Shown piece after piece: positions 1 through 9,997 of a DNA stretch of 64,000 bases. The stretch is from JAMXLO01 sp037201625 (GTDB taxonomy: Bacteria > Pseudomonadota > Alphaproteobacteria > Acetobacterales > Acetobacteraceae). Each line of letters opens with the position of its first letter. Position 1 is the first letter of the stretch. The stretch covers positions 2,976,001 through 3,040,000 of the forward strand of contig JBBCGR010000003.1 of assembly GCA_037201625.1 (NCBI GenBank), in the 5' to 3' direction. The notes below the pieces were generated by a model. That model worked only from the letters and a program-made list of their open reading frames with translations, searched no databases and was not told where the DNA came from. A program made the position numbers and the translations under genes.

Positions 1-86
1 CGATGGTGCTGTCGCCGCTGTTCGGCGCGCCCTCGGTGCACCGCCGCCGCTTCCGCAGCGTGGCGCCGCAGGTGGAGGAGGATTGA
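1..86 (+). CDS. 3' end of an unidentified protein (partial)
   Basis: An open frame enters from the left edge and stops with TGA at 84-86. The visible tail is short, basic in the middle (HRRRFRS) and ends in an acidic EED. An ATG sits at position 3, but 27 residues is too short to be a likely complete protein, so this is read as the C-terminus of an upstream gene. The family cannot be recognised from the tail. The 67 bases that follow, up to the ABC-F gene, show nothing notable. Confidence 0.4.
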   Translation, partial: MVLSPLFGAPSVHRRRFRSVAPQVEED

Positions 87-153
87 ACGGCCGCGCGGGC
101 ATCCGCAAATGCCTTGACCCGCGCCCCCAACCCACCGCATCACCCCGCCCGCC

Positions 154-2016
154 ATGTCCCTTCTCGTCATCTCCGGCGCCGCCATCCGTTTGGGTGGGCG
201 CACCATCCTGAGCGGCGCCGACCTCACGGTGGACCAGGGCCGGCGCATCGGCCTGGTCGGGCGCAACGGCGCCGGCAAGTCCACCCTGCTGCGCGCCATC
301 GCCGGTGACCTGGCGCTCGACGCCGGCGACATCCGCCTGGCGCATCGCGCCCGCATCGCGACCGTGGCGCAGGAGGCGCCGGGCGGTGACGATTCGCTGC
401 TGGAGACCGTGCTGCGCGGCGATCCGGAGCGCCTGGCCCTGCTCGCCGAAGCCGAGACGGCGGAGCCCGCGCGCCTGGCCGAGGTGCATGACCGCCTGCG
501 GGTGATCGGCGCCGATGCCGCGCCGGCCCGCGCCGCCGCGATCCTCGCCGGCCTGGGCTTCGACGAGGCGGCGCAGCAGCGTCCGGTCGGCGAGTTCTCC
601 GGCGGCTGGCGGATGCGCGTGGCGTTGGCGACCGCGCTGTTCGCTGCCCCCGACCTGCTGCTGCTGGACGAGCCCACCAACCACCTCGACCTGGAAGCCA
701 CGCTGTGGCTGGAGACCTGGCTCGCCCGCTTTCCCGGCGCGGTGCTGCTGGTGTCGCACGACCGCGGCCTGCTGGACCGCGCGGTGCAGGCGATCGCCTT
801 CCTCGACCGCGGCAAGATCAGCGTCACGCCCGGCGGGTTCGATGAGTTCGTGCGCATCCGCACCGAGCGCGCCATGCAGCAGGTGCGCGCCGCCGAACGG
901 ATTGCCGTCGAACGGGCGCATATCCAGTCGTTCATCGACCGCTTCCGCTACAAGGCCTCCAAGGCGCGCCAGGCGCAGTCGCGCATCAAGGCGCTGGAGC
1001 GTCTGCCGCAGATCGAGACGGTGATCGAGGACGCACCCACCCGGTTCAATTTCCCCGAACCCGCGCGGATCGCGCCGCCCATCCTGACGCTGGACCGCGT
1101 CTCGGTCGGCTATGACGAAACGCCGGTGCTGCGCGGCGTGTCGCTCGCGGTGGACATGGACGACCGGATCGCGCTGCTCGGCGCCAACGGCAACGGCAAG
1201 TCCACGCTGGCCAAGCTGCTGGCCAACCGTCTGGCGCCGCTCTCGGGTGAGATGCGCCGCGGGCCCAAGCTGCGCGTCGGCTATTTCGCCCAGCACCAGA
1301 CCGAGGAACTGGTCGAGCAGGAGACCCCGATCGACCACATGACGCGCGCCCTGCCGCGGGCCACCCCGCCGCAGGTGCGCGGGCAGCTTGCCCGCTTCGG
1401 CCTGGACGCCGACCGGGCGGAAACGCCGGTGTCCAGCCTGTCCGGCGGCGAGAAGGCGCGGCTGCTGCTGGCGCTCGCCACCCGCGACGCGCCGCAACTG
1501 CTGATCCTCGACGAGCCGACCAACCACCTGGACATCGACGCGCGGGAGGCGCTGGTGAAGGCGCTGGCCGATTTCCAGGGCGCGGTGCTGCTGATCACCC
1601 ACGACCCGCATCTGGTGGAACTGGTCGCCGACCGGCTCTGGCTGGTGGCGGATGGCACGGTGCGGGCATTCGACGGCGACATGGACGACTACCGCGGCTT
1701 CCTCGCCGAGCGTGCGCGGCCGGTCCCGAAGCAGGATGCCGGCAGCCGCCGCGACGAACGCCGCGAGCGTGCCGATGCCCGCGCCGCCCTGGCGCCGCTC
1801 CGCAAGCAGGCACGCGATGCCGAGGCCCGGCTGGCGCGGCTGGGTGCCGAGCGGGCGGCGATCGAGAAGACGCTGGCCGATCCGTCGCTCTATGTGCCGA
1901 CGCGCAAGGCCGAGTTCGCCGCGGCCAATGCGCGCCTGGCCGCGATCAGGAAGCTCGCCGCGGCAGCCGAGGCCGAATGGCTGGCGGCGGAGGAGGCGCT
2001 GGAAGCGGCATCCTGA
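154..2016 (+). CDS. ABC-F family ATPase (YheS/Uup type), 620 aa
   Basis: Soluble protein with two ABC ATPase domains and no membrane segments, as in the ABC-F group that acts on ribosomes rather than as transporters. Domain 1 has Walker A GRNGAGKST near residue 36, signature FSGGW and Walker B LLLLDEPTNHLD. Domain 2 has Walker A GANGNGKST near residue 344, signature LSGGE and LILDEPTNHLD. A linker of about 80 residues rich in charged helix separates them, and the C-terminal 90 residues look like a charged coiled coil, which favours the YheS/Uup type. Length is normal for the family. The start at 154 has no clear ribosome site. The exact subfamily, and so the ribosomal role, is inferred. Confidence 0.93.
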   Translation: MSLLVISGAAIRLGGRTILSGADLTVDQGRRIGLVGRNGAGKSTLLRAIAGDLALDAGDIRLAHRARIATVAQEAPGGDDSLLETVLRGDPERLALLAEAETAEPARLAEVHDRLRVIGADAAPARAAAILAGLGFDEAAQQRPVGEFSGGWRMRVALATALFAAPDLLLLDEPTNHLDLEATLWLETWLARFPGAVLLVSHDRGLLDRAVQAIAFLDRGKISVTPGGFDEFVRIRTERAMQQVRAAERIAVERAHIQSFIDRFRYKASKARQAQSRIKALERLPQIETVIEDAPTRFNFPEPARIAPPILTLDRVSVGYDETPVLRGVSLAVDMDDRIALLGANGNGKSTLAKLLANRLAPLSGEMRRGPKLRVGYFAQHQTEELVEQETPIDHMTRALPRATPPQVRGQLARFGLDADRAETPVSSLSGGEKARLLLALATRDAPQLLILDEPTNHLDIDAREALVKALADFQGAVLLITHDPHLVELVADRLWLVADGTVRAFDGDMDDYRGFLAERARPVPKQDAGSRRDERRERADARAALAPLRKQARDAEARLARLGAERAAIEKTLADPSLYVPTRKAEFAAANARLAAIRKLAAAAEAEWLAAEEALEAAS

Positions 2017-2065
2017 CCGCCGGTTTCCGCTTGCATCGCTGCGCCCTCCCAACAACCCTGCGGGC

Positions 2066-5000
2066 ATGAGCAACTTCACCTGGACGACGGGCGCCAGCGG
2101 CAACTGGGCTGTGCCGGGCAACTGGAGCCCGGCGGGCGTGCCGGATGCCGACACCGACATCGCCGTCCTGCCGGGCACGACGGGCCCGGATGGCTATGCC
2201 GTCACCATCGATCCGGCGGACGCCGAGATCGTCAACGGCCTGACCCTGGGCGACCTGGTGATCGGGCACGGCCGGCCGACGCTCACGGTGGGCGGCACGC
2301 TGAGCTTCGGCGGGTCCAATGCGCGGATGGCGTTCCTGTCCGGCGACCTGCATGTGGCCGATGGCGGCGTGCTGGACGGCGCCGGCCAGCTTGGCACCAC
2401 CCAGGGGCCCGGTCCGCTGACCATCGTCAATGACGGGACGGTGCACGCCAACGGCGGCAGCGGCAGCCTGCTCGCGATCCTGACCGGCTTCATCAACAAC
2501 GGCACGGTGCTGGCAGACGATGGCACCGTCGGGCTGGAGGGCGCGGCCGGCGTTGCCAACCTCGCGGGCACCACACTGACCGGCGGCACCTGGATCGCCC
2601 AAGGCCCCACCGCCGGCACCTTCAACCAGATCGTCCTCGGCTTCAATTTCGACGCGGTGATCGCCACCAACGCCGCGACGATCGTGCTCGACGGCGCGGC
2701 GTCCCGCATCTCGGGCTTCGCCGCCGGCCAGTTCCAGCCGCTGGAACAGCAGCTTCAGACCATCGCCGCCGCGGGCTCGCTGCGCCTGCTCAACGGCCGC
2801 GGCTACAGCACGGCGCTGGCGCTGCGCGACGATGGCGTCATCGCGCTGCAGGGCGGCACCTTCGCCAGCGGCGGCCTCACGGTCGGCGAGGCCGGCACGT
2901 TCAGCGGCGCCGGCCTCATCGACGGCGCCGTCGCCAACCAGGGCATCATCGCCGCAAACGGCGGCGCGCTCCTCGTCAGCCAGGCGATCAGCGGCAGCGG
3001 CAACCTGGTCGTCGCATCGGGCGACCGGCTGATCCTGAACGGCGCCACGCCGACCAGCCTGACCAACAACGGCACCGTGTATGCCGCCTCCGGCCTGCTG
3101 CGCGTCGCGGCGCTGCTCAGCGGCGGCGGCACGCTGGTGGTGCAGAACGGCGCCACGGCCGAGATCGCCAACGCGACGACCCAGGACGTGCGGTTCAGCG
3201 GCAGCCGCGCGACGCTGCGCCTCGACGACCATGCCGGCTTCCAGGGCACGCTCGGCAATTTCGCCCAGGGCGACACGCTGCTGCTGGCCGATACCGTCGC
3301 CACCGACGCGTTCGTCAGCGGCGGCACGCTGGTGGTGCGCAACGCCGGCGCCACGGTCGACACCTTCGCGCTCGACGGCAGCTATGCCGCGGACGCCGTG
3401 TTCCGCGTCAGCGCCGCCGGCGGCGACGTGGCGATCACCAACCTGACCGGCGCGCCGATCCAGCAGGACGTCGCCTTCGTCCTGCTGCCGGTGAACGACC
3501 TGGCCGAGGTCGATCCGGCGACCGAGGCCCAGATCGTCGCCGACCTCGACGCCGCGATGCGCGATTGGGCGCAGTACCTCACCGGCCATGCCGCGCTGCG
3601 CATCCAGCTCAACATCGTGCCCGGCCAGCAGGGCGCGGAACTGGCCAATGCCTCGCCGACGATCAACATCGCCAGCGGCACGACGCTCGATGGACGCCAA
3701 CTCGACATCCCGTCCAGCCTGATCGCGCTGAACACCGGCACCTATGTGGCCGGCACGCTGTCCGACATCACGATCAACCTGTTCGCCGGCAATCTCGGCA
3801 GCATCTACGTCAACCCCGCGCCCACCCCGGAGTCCGATGGCAGCGTGCCGGCCGGGCTGTTCGACCTGGTGACCGTGTTCCGCCACGAACTTGCCCACGG
3901 CTTCGGCTTCGGCGGCCTGACCACCCCGGGCGGCGTGCTGGGCTCCCAGGAGACGCTGTTCGACCACTATATCCAGACGATCAACGGCACCGTGGTGTTC
4001 ACCGGACCCACCGCATCGGCCGCCTACGGCGCGCTGCTCGGCACCGGCACCGCGACGCCGGTGCCGCTCACGACGCTGGCCAACGGCGAGGGGTTTGCCC
4101 ACTTCGCCAACTCCACCCTGGACGTGAACGCGACCGACCTCATGAGCGGCCTCGGACTGCCGCCGGCGACGCAGCGCGACATCTCGATGATGGACCTGGC
4201 GGTACTGAAGGATGTCGGCGCCCCGGTCACCGCCGGCCTCCAGCCGCTGGCGTCCCTGCCGCGCATCCTGCTCTGGAGCGGCCGCGCCGGCGCCAATGCG
4301 GCGATCGCGCAGAACTGGGACGATGCGACCAATGCGCTCGATCCCGCCATGGCCGCGCCGGGCAGCCTGGACACCGCGCTGTTCCTCGCCGGCGGCGGCG
4401 CGATCGCCGGCAGCCTGCCGAACGTCGCGACGCTGGAGTTCACCGGCAGCGATCCCTGGACGGTGGGCTCGAGCGCGCTGTTGCGGGCAAGCGGTGCCGT
4501 CACGGTCAGCGCCACCACGCTGACCGTTGGCGGGGCGGCCAGCATCGGCGGGCAGGGCGCCGACCGCATCGCCGATGGCGCCATCGTCGTGGTCAGCGAC
4601 AAGGGGACGGCGTGGGATTCCGCCGGCACGCTGACCATCGGTGGCCAGGGGTCGGGGACGCTGCGAGTGGTCAACGGCGCAACCGCGAGCGCCGGCCAGA
4701 CCTCCCTGGTCACCACGCTGGCGGGCGACGGCGACGGCGGCGACGGGGTGTTGCAGGTGGACGGCGGCCTGTTCACCGCGTTCGGCGAACTGGATATCGG
4801 CGAGTCCGGCACGGGCAGCGTCCTGGTGCAGAACCAGGGCACGCTGCGCACCAGCGGCCTCGCCGGCGGCACCGGGCGGGGATTCGTTCTGGCCTCGGGG
4901 CCTGGTGGCCGAGGGGTCGCGACCGTGGCGGGCGATCGGTCGCTGCTGTCGAGCAGCGGTGGGATGGTGGTCGGCGCGGCCGGCATCGGCATGCTGCTGA

Positions 5001-6619
5001 TCCAGAACGGCGGTAGCGTGGTCACCGCGCCGGGTACATTGCCGGGCGTGGTCGCGGCGGTGGTCGCCGATGTGACGGCGGCCGATGGGTCCTCGGTGAA
5101 CGTGACGGGCGCCGGATCCAACTGGCGGATCGACGGCGACCTGACCGTCGGCCGCGGCGGCCACGGCTCCCTCGCGATCACCGCGGGCGGCACGGTGACG
5201 GCGGGCGCGCTGACCCAGGGTGCGGGGGATGGCGGTGCGGGGGATGGCGGCGCGGGGATCGTGTCGGTGGTGGGGGCCGGCAGCCGGCTGGCACTGGAGG
5301 GCTCGCTGGTGGTGGGGCTCGCCGCCAGCGCCGGCCTGGCGATCCTGAACGGCGCCACCGTGAGCGCGGCCCGCGCCGATATCGGCGGCGGTGCCGGCGG
5401 CACCGGCAATGTCGACATCGAGGGCGCCGGCTCGCACCTGCAGATCGCCAGCGACCTCGACATCGGCGTGGCCGGCGTCGGCGTGCTGACCTTGGGCGGC
5501 GGCACCGAACTGACCGTCGCCAGCAGCCTCAACATCGGCGCGACCGGCGTGCTGAACCAGTTCGGCGGCATCATCGACCCCGAGGTCGTCAGCAACCAGG
5601 GCCGCATCGGCGGGTCGGGCGCGATCGAGGCCACGGTCTCGTTCGTCAACGACGGCACGCTGTACGCGATCGGCGGGAGCGAGACGGTGACCACGCCGCT
5701 GCTGACCGGCAGCGGCGTGCTGGAAATCGACGCAGGCGGCACGCTGGTGCTGAACGCGGGGTCGGTCGCGGCGACGCAGACGGTGATCTTCGCGGATGCC
5801 ACGGGGGTGCTGAGCATCGGCCGGCTGTCGGGGTTCGCCGCGACGATCGGCCGCTTCCAGGCGGGCGACGCGATCGAGGTGCAGGACGCGTCGGTGGCGG
5901 CGACCAGCTTCGATCCGGTGGCGCATGTGCTGACGCTGTTCGATGCGTCGCACGCGGTGGCCGGCGCGCTGCGGTTCGGCGAGACGGTGACCGACGGCGC
6001 GGCGATCCGGGTGAACGGCGTGGCGCCGTGCTTCGCCGGTGGGACGCGGATCGCGACGGAGCGCGGGCCGGTGGCGGTCGAGGACCTGCGCGTGGGGGAC
6101 CGGGTGTGGGTGCTGCCGGGGCAGGCGGTGCCGGTGACGTGGATCGGCCACCGCCGGGTGGACTGCGCGCGCCACCCGGCGCCGCGGCGCGTGTGGCCGG
6201 TGCGCGTGGCGGCGCACGCCTTCGGCGCCGGCCGGCCGGAGCGGGACCTGTACCTGTCGCCCGACCACGCGCTGTATGTGGATGAGGTGCTGATCCCGGT
6301 GAAATCCCTGGTCAACGGCACGACGGTCGCGCAGGTGGTGCGGCGGTCGGTGCGCTACTACCACGTGGAATTGCCGCGTCACGCGATCCTGCTGGCGGAG
6401 AACCTGGCGGCGGAATCCTATCTGGACACGGGCGACCGCTCGGGCTTTGCCAACGGCGGCGGGGCGGTGGCGCTGCACCCCGACTTCGCCTCCCGCGTCT
6501 GGGAAGCCCAGGGCTGCGCGCCCCTGGTGGTCGCGGGCCCCACGCTCGCCGCCGCCAGGGCCAGGCTGGCCGCCTTGCGTGTCCATGTAGACGAATATAC
6601 CGCCCGGCGCGCGATTTGA
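2066..6619 (+). CDS. Large secreted beta-repeat protein with HExxH metalloprotease and C-terminal Hint domain, 1517 aa
   Basis: ATG at 2066 gives a start resembling a repeat module (W-x-G...NW...P...D). Residues 1-460 are Gly/Thr/Asn-rich repeats like those of autotransporter or PEP-CTERM-associated beta-helices. Residues about 465-720 form a peptidase-like domain with HELAHGFGFG (H607, E608, H611) followed by a DLMSG...MMDLAVLKDVG stretch typical of matrixin-like bacterial peptidases. Residues 722-1175 carry repeated L-x-V/I-G-x-x-G-x-G-x-L units of the PEP-CTERM-associated type, then a second copy of the earlier GFxAxIGxFxxGD block. From C1322 to the end is a Hint (Hedgehog/intein) domain: CFAGGTRI, VEDLRVGD, SPDHALYV, and the tail ENLAAESYLDTGDRS. 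No classical signal peptide is visible. Probably a self-processing exoprotein; substrate unknown. Confidence 0.85.
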   Translation: MSNFTWTTGASGNWAVPGNWSPAGVPDADTDIAVLPGTTGPDGYAVTIDPADAEIVNGLTLGDLVIGHGRPTLTVGGTLSFGGSNARMAFLSGDLHVADGGVLDGAGQLGTTQGPGPLTIVNDGTVHANGGSGSLLAILTGFINNGTVLADDGTVGLEGAAGVANLAGTTLTGGTWIAQGPTAGTFNQIVLGFNFDAVIATNAATIVLDGAASRISGFAAGQFQPLEQQLQTIAAAGSLRLLNGRGYSTALALRDDGVIALQGGTFASGGLTVGEAGTFSGAGLIDGAVANQGIIAANGGALLVSQAISGSGNLVVASGDRLILNGATPTSLTNNGTVYAASGLLRVAALLSGGGTLVVQNGATAEIANATTQDVRFSGSRATLRLDDHAGFQGTLGNFAQGDTLLLADTVATDAFVSGGTLVVRNAGATVDTFALDGSYAADAVFRVSAAGGDVAITNLTGAPIQQDVAFVLLPVNDLAEVDPATEAQIVADLDAAMRDWAQYLTGHAALRIQLNIVPGQQGAELANASPTINIASGTTLDGRQLDIPSSLIALNTGTYVAGTLSDITINLFAGNLGSIYVNPAPTPESDGSVPAGLFDLVTVFRHELAHGFGFGGLTTPGGVLGSQETLFDHYIQTINGTVVFTGPTASAAYGALLGTGTATPVPLTTLANGEGFAHFANSTLDVNATDLMSGLGLPPATQRDISMMDLAVLKDVGAPVTAGLQPLASLPRILLWSGRAGANAAIAQNWDDATNALDPAMAAPGSLDTALFLAGGGAIAGSLPNVATLEFTGSDPWTVGSSALLRASGAVTVSATTLTVGGAASIGGQGADRIADGAIVVVSDKGTAWDSAGTLTIGGQGSGTLRVVNGATASAGQTSLVTTLAGDGDGGDGVLQVDGGLFTAFGELDIGESGTGSVLVQNQGTLRTSGLAGGTGRGFVLASGPGGRGVATVAGDRSLLSSSGGMVVGAAGIGMLLIQNGGSVVTAPGTLPGVVAAVVADVTAADGSSVNVTGAGSNWRIDGDLTVGRGGHGSLAITAGGTVTAGALTQGAGDGGAGDGGAGIVSVVGAGSRLALEGSLVVGLAASAGLAILNGATVSAARADIGGGAGGTGNVDIEGAGSHLQIASDLDIGVAGVGVLTLGGGTELTVASSLNIGATGVLNQFGGIIDPEVVSNQGRIGGSGAIEATVSFVNDGTLYAIGGSETVTTPLLTGSGVLEIDAGGTLVLNAGSVAATQTVIFADATGVLSIGRLSGFAATIGRFQAGDAIEVQDASVAATSFDPVAHVLTLFDASHAVAGALRFGETVTDGAAIRVNGVAPCFAGGTRIATERGPVAVEDLRVGDRVWVLPGQAVPVTWIGHRRVDCARHPAPRRVWPVRVAAHAFGAGRPERDLYLSPDHALYVDEVLIPVKSLVNGTTVAQVVRRSVRYYHVELPRHAILLAENLAAESYLDTGDRSGFANGGGAVALHPDFASRVWEAQGCAPLVVAGPTLAAARARLAALRVHVDEYTARRAI

Positions 6620-6671
6620 CGCCGGCGCGCTTCCGGGGACACGCTGCGGCCTCCATCATTGGTGTGACCGG

Positions 6672-8246
6672 ATGACGCGACGCTGCCTGGCGTTCCTGCT
6701 GTCGGCGATGTGCGCCTTGGCGGCTCCCGCCGCTGCCGCGGATTTGCGTCTCGGCCTCGCCGTCGAGCCGGATTCCATCGATCCGCACTATCATAATTTC
6801 GGCGGCAACAAGGGCCTGATGCCCAACCTGTTCGAGGCGCTGACGTCGATCGACGCGCAGGACCACCTCACCGCCAACCTCGCCGTTTCCTGGCGCCTGA
6901 TCGACGATGCGACGTGGGAGTTCAGGCTGCGGCCCGGCGTGAAATTCTCGGACGGTACGGCGCTGACCGCCGATGACGTCGCCTTCACCATCGAGCGCGT
7001 GCCGGCGGTGCCGACCACGGTCACCGACATGTCGGAATACGTGAAGGCGATCGCGCGCGTGGAGGTGGTCGATCCGCTGACCGTGCGGCTGCACACCAAG
7101 GGTCCGTTCCCGCTGGCGCCGGAATATCTCTCCGCCATCGGCATCGTCTCGCGCCGCCACGGCGAGGGCGCCACCACCTCCGACTACAACACCGGCAAGG
7201 CGGCGATCGGCACCGGACCGTTCCGCTTCGTCGCCTGGTCGCGCGGCGACAAGGTGACGCTGGTGCGCAACGAGTCCTGGTGGGGCGGCAGGACCGCGTG
7301 GGACGCCGTGACGATCCGCTACATCAAGAATCCGGCGTCGCGGCTGGCGGCGCTGCTCGCCGGCGACGTAGACCTGATCGACCAGCTTTCGGTGCAGGAC
7401 ATCGCGCGGGTGAAGGGCGATGCGCGCTTCACCGTCGCCTCCGGCCTGTCCGACGACATCGTCGGCTTCGTGTTCGACAAGCAGGAGCGGTCCTCGCCCA
7501 AGGTCGCCGGCAACGACGGCGCGCCGCTGCCGGTCAATCCGTTCCGCGACCGCCGCGTGCGCCAGGCGGTGAACCTGGCGATCGACCGCGGCGCGATCCG
7601 CGACCGCATCATGAACGGCCAGTCGGATCCGGATAACCAGTACATGAAGCCCGGCCAGTACGGCCATGACGCGACGCTGCCGCCGCCGCGCTTCGATCCG
7701 CAGCGCGCGCGGCAGTTGCTGGCAGAGGCGGGCTATCCGGACGGCTTCCGCCTGACGGTGTCCTGCCAGAATGACCGTTTCGTCAACGATGCGACGATCT
7801 GCCAGACCGTGGCGCAGATGCTGACGCGCATCGGCATCGCCACCACGCCCGAGGTGATGCCGCACGCGGTGTGGGTGCCGAAGGCCAACAAGCGCGAGTT
7901 CAGCCTGTTCACCACGTTCTGGACGGTCGATACGCCGGAGCCGTCGATCATGCTGATCAGCCAGCTTGCCACGCCCGATGCGGCGCGCGGGCGCGGCGCC
8001 TTCAACCGCGGCTTCTACAGCAATCCCGAATTCGATACGGTTCTGGACCAGGCGCTGGTGACGCTCGACCGCGACGCGCGCGAGGCCCTGCTGGCCAAGG
8101 CCATCCACATCGCATTCGCCGACTACGCGCTGGTGCCGCTGCACCACCAGTTCAACATCGAGGCGATGACGCGTAGCATCCATCACACCCCGCGCATCGA
8201 CGGGCGCCTGCGGGCGGCCGAGGTGACGCCGGAGAAAGGAGACTGA
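6672..8246 (+). CDS. ABC transporter substrate-binding protein, family 5 (peptide/opine type), 524 aa
   Basis: Periplasmic binding protein of the DppA/OppA family. A signal peptide is clear (MTRRCLAFLLSAMCALAAPAAAA, cleavage after AAA). Family features follow: VEPDSIDPHYHNFGG near the N-terminus, WEFRLRPGVKFSDG, and AIGTGPFRFVAW in the first lobe. Length is normal. It lies one base from the gamma-glutamyltransferase start, with the ribosome site GGAGAAAGGAGA inside its own 3' end. No permease or ATPase gene accompanies it here, so it must borrow a transporter encoded elsewhere or deliver ligand to the enzyme next door. A gamma-glutamyl peptide ligand is inferred from that neighbour only. Confidence 0.9.
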   Translation: MTRRCLAFLLSAMCALAAPAAAADLRLGLAVEPDSIDPHYHNFGGNKGLMPNLFEALTSIDAQDHLTANLAVSWRLIDDATWEFRLRPGVKFSDGTALTADDVAFTIERVPAVPTTVTDMSEYVKAIARVEVVDPLTVRLHTKGPFPLAPEYLSAIGIVSRRHGEGATTSDYNTGKAAIGTGPFRFVAWSRGDKVTLVRNESWWGGRTAWDAVTIRYIKNPASRLAALLAGDVDLIDQLSVQDIARVKGDARFTVASGLSDDIVGFVFDKQERSSPKVAGNDGAPLPVNPFRDRRVRQAVNLAIDRGAIRDRIMNGQSDPDNQYMKPGQYGHDATLPPPRFDPQRARQLLAEAGYPDGFRLTVSCQNDRFVNDATICQTVAQMLTRIGIATTPEVMPHAVWVPKANKREFSLFTTFWTVDTPEPSIMLISQLATPDAARGRGAFNRGFYSNPEFDTVLDQALVTLDRDAREALLAKAIHIAFADYALVPLHHQFNIEAMTRSIHHTPRIDGRLRAAEVTPEKGD

Positions 8247-8247
8247 C

Positions 8248-9990
8248 ATGGCCGACCAGTACCGCATGCCCACGCATCATCCGCGCATCATCGGCACGCG
8301 GCATATGGTTGCGTCCGCCAACTATCTCGCGGCGCAGGCCGGGTTCGCGATTCTCGAGGCCGGCGGCAATGCGATCGATGCCGGCGTCGCGGGCGGCATC
8401 GCGCTCGGCGTGCTGCAATGCGAATACGTGCATTTCGCCGGCGTCGCGCCGATCATGATCCACCTCGCCGAAACCAACGAGACCGTATCGATCAGCGGCC
8501 TCGGCCCATGGCCGAAGCTGGCCAGCGCCGAATGGTTCCGCGAGCACCAGGGCGGGCGCATCCTGTCCAACATCAAGCGCTGCGTCGTGCCGGGCGCGCC
8601 GGATTCGTGGATCACCGCGCTGGAACGCTACGGCACCATGAGCTTCGCCGATGTCGCGGCCTTCGCGATCCGCTTCGGCCGCGAGGGCTTCGGCTTCCAG
8701 TCGATCTCGCACGAACTGATGACCGAGGCCGCCGACACGATCCGGCGCTATCCGCAGAACGCGGCGATCTACATGCCGGACGGCGAGGTGCCCAAGACCG
8801 GCGCGCGGTTCTTCCAGACCGATCTCGCGAACTCGATCCAGTACATGGCGGACCAGGAGACCGTGGCGTCGCGCAAGGGTGGCCGTGCGGCGGGCCTGGC
8901 CGCGGCGCGCGACGCCTTCTATCGCGGCGACATCGCGCAGAAGATCGTCGCATTCCACAAGGCGAACGACGGCTGGCTGCGCGAGGACGACCTGTCGGAA
9001 TTCCGCGTCGACGTGGAGACGCCGCTGAACGTGCGGTTCGGCGATGTCACGGTGTTCGGCTGCCGCCCGTGGTGCCAGGGACCGGTGCTGCTGCAGACGC
9101 TGAAGATCCTCGACGGCATCGACCTCAAATCGCTCGGGCACAATTCGGCGGCCTATGTGCACACGCTGATCGAGGCGCTGAAGCTGTCGTTCTCCGACCG
9201 CCACACCTATTACGGCGATCCGAAATTCGTCGACGTGCCGATCGATGCGCTGCTGAGCGATGCCTACACCGCACGGCGCCGCGCGCTGATCAATCCCGAC
9301 AGCGCCTGGCCCGAGATGCCGCCCGCCGGCACCCTGCAGGATCTCGGCGCCGCGTCGCGCGCCGCGGCGCCGGCAAAGGCGGACCGCGAATACGTCGAGG
9401 GCGATCCCGACACCTCCTATGTCTGCGTGGTCGATCGCCACGGCAACTGTTTCTCGGCCACGCCGAGCGACGGTGCGATCAACGGCCCGGTGGTGCCGGG
9501 CACCGGCCTGGCGCCGTCCTCGCGCGGCATGCAGTCCTGGACCGATCCGGCGCATCCGTCGTGCCTTGCGCCGGGCAAGCGGCCGCGGCTCACGCCGAGC
9601 CCGGCGATCGCCAAACGTGACGGCAAGTGGCTGATGCCGTTCGGCACGCCGGGGAACGACGTGCAGCCGCAGGCGATGCTGCAGGTGCTGCTCAACATGG
9701 TGGTGTTCGAGATGACGCCGCAGCAGGCGATCGAGCAGCCACGCTTCGCCTCCGCCAGTTTCCCGAGTTCGTCCGATCCGCACAGCTACACGCCGGGCCG
9801 CATGAGCATGGAGCGGCGGTTCAGCGACGAAACCGCCGGTGCGCTGGACCGCATGGGCCATAGCGTGAACTGGTGGCGCGAGTGGGAGTACAAGGCCGGC
9901 TGCGTCTGCGCCATCATGCGCGACGAGACGACGGGCATGATGGAAGGCGGCGCCGACATCCGCCGCCCCGGTGGCGTGCGCGGGTGGTGA
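8248..9990 (+). CDS. Gamma-glutamyltransferase family protein, 580 aa
   Basis: Ntn-hydrolase that in the family is made as a precursor and self-cleaves before a Thr, which then attacks gamma-glutamyl bonds of glutathione and related compounds. The start shows the family N-terminus (MVASANYLAAQAGFAILEAGGNAIDA). The cleavage-site Thr is T389 in DTSYVCVVDRHGN, followed by the usual GxxFSATPSDG stretch in place of the glutathione-type TYTLN, which fits the broader group acting on varied gamma-glutamyl or acylase substrates. GTPGNDVQPQAMLQVLLNM near the C-terminus is also typical. No signal peptide is seen, so a cytoplasmic location is likely. Co-transcribed with the binding protein upstream. Confidence 0.9.
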   Translation: MADQYRMPTHHPRIIGTRHMVASANYLAAQAGFAILEAGGNAIDAGVAGGIALGVLQCEYVHFAGVAPIMIHLAETNETVSISGLGPWPKLASAEWFREHQGGRILSNIKRCVVPGAPDSWITALERYGTMSFADVAAFAIRFGREGFGFQSISHELMTEAADTIRRYPQNAAIYMPDGEVPKTGARFFQTDLANSIQYMADQETVASRKGGRAAGLAAARDAFYRGDIAQKIVAFHKANDGWLREDDLSEFRVDVETPLNVRFGDVTVFGCRPWCQGPVLLQTLKILDGIDLKSLGHNSAAYVHTLIEALKLSFSDRHTYYGDPKFVDVPIDALLSDAYTARRRALINPDSAWPEMPPAGTLQDLGAASRAAAPAKADREYVEGDPDTSYVCVVDRHGNCFSATPSDGAINGPVVPGTGLAPSSRGMQSWTDPAHPSCLAPGKRPRLTPSPAIAKRDGKWLMPFGTPGNDVQPQAMLQVLLNMVVFEMTPQQAIEQPRFASASFPSSSDPHSYTPGRMSMERRFSDETAGALDRMGHSVNWWREWEYKAGCVCAIMRDETTGMMEGGADIRRPGGVRGW

Positions 9991-9997
9991 GGCGGGA

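Noticed and set aside
1946..6586. A 1546-codon open frame on the minus strand opposite the Hint exoprotein
   Set aside because: Composition is His/Arg/Gly/Ala typical of the mirror frame of a high-GC gene, with no domain; the plus-strand frame has clear peptidase and Hint motifs.
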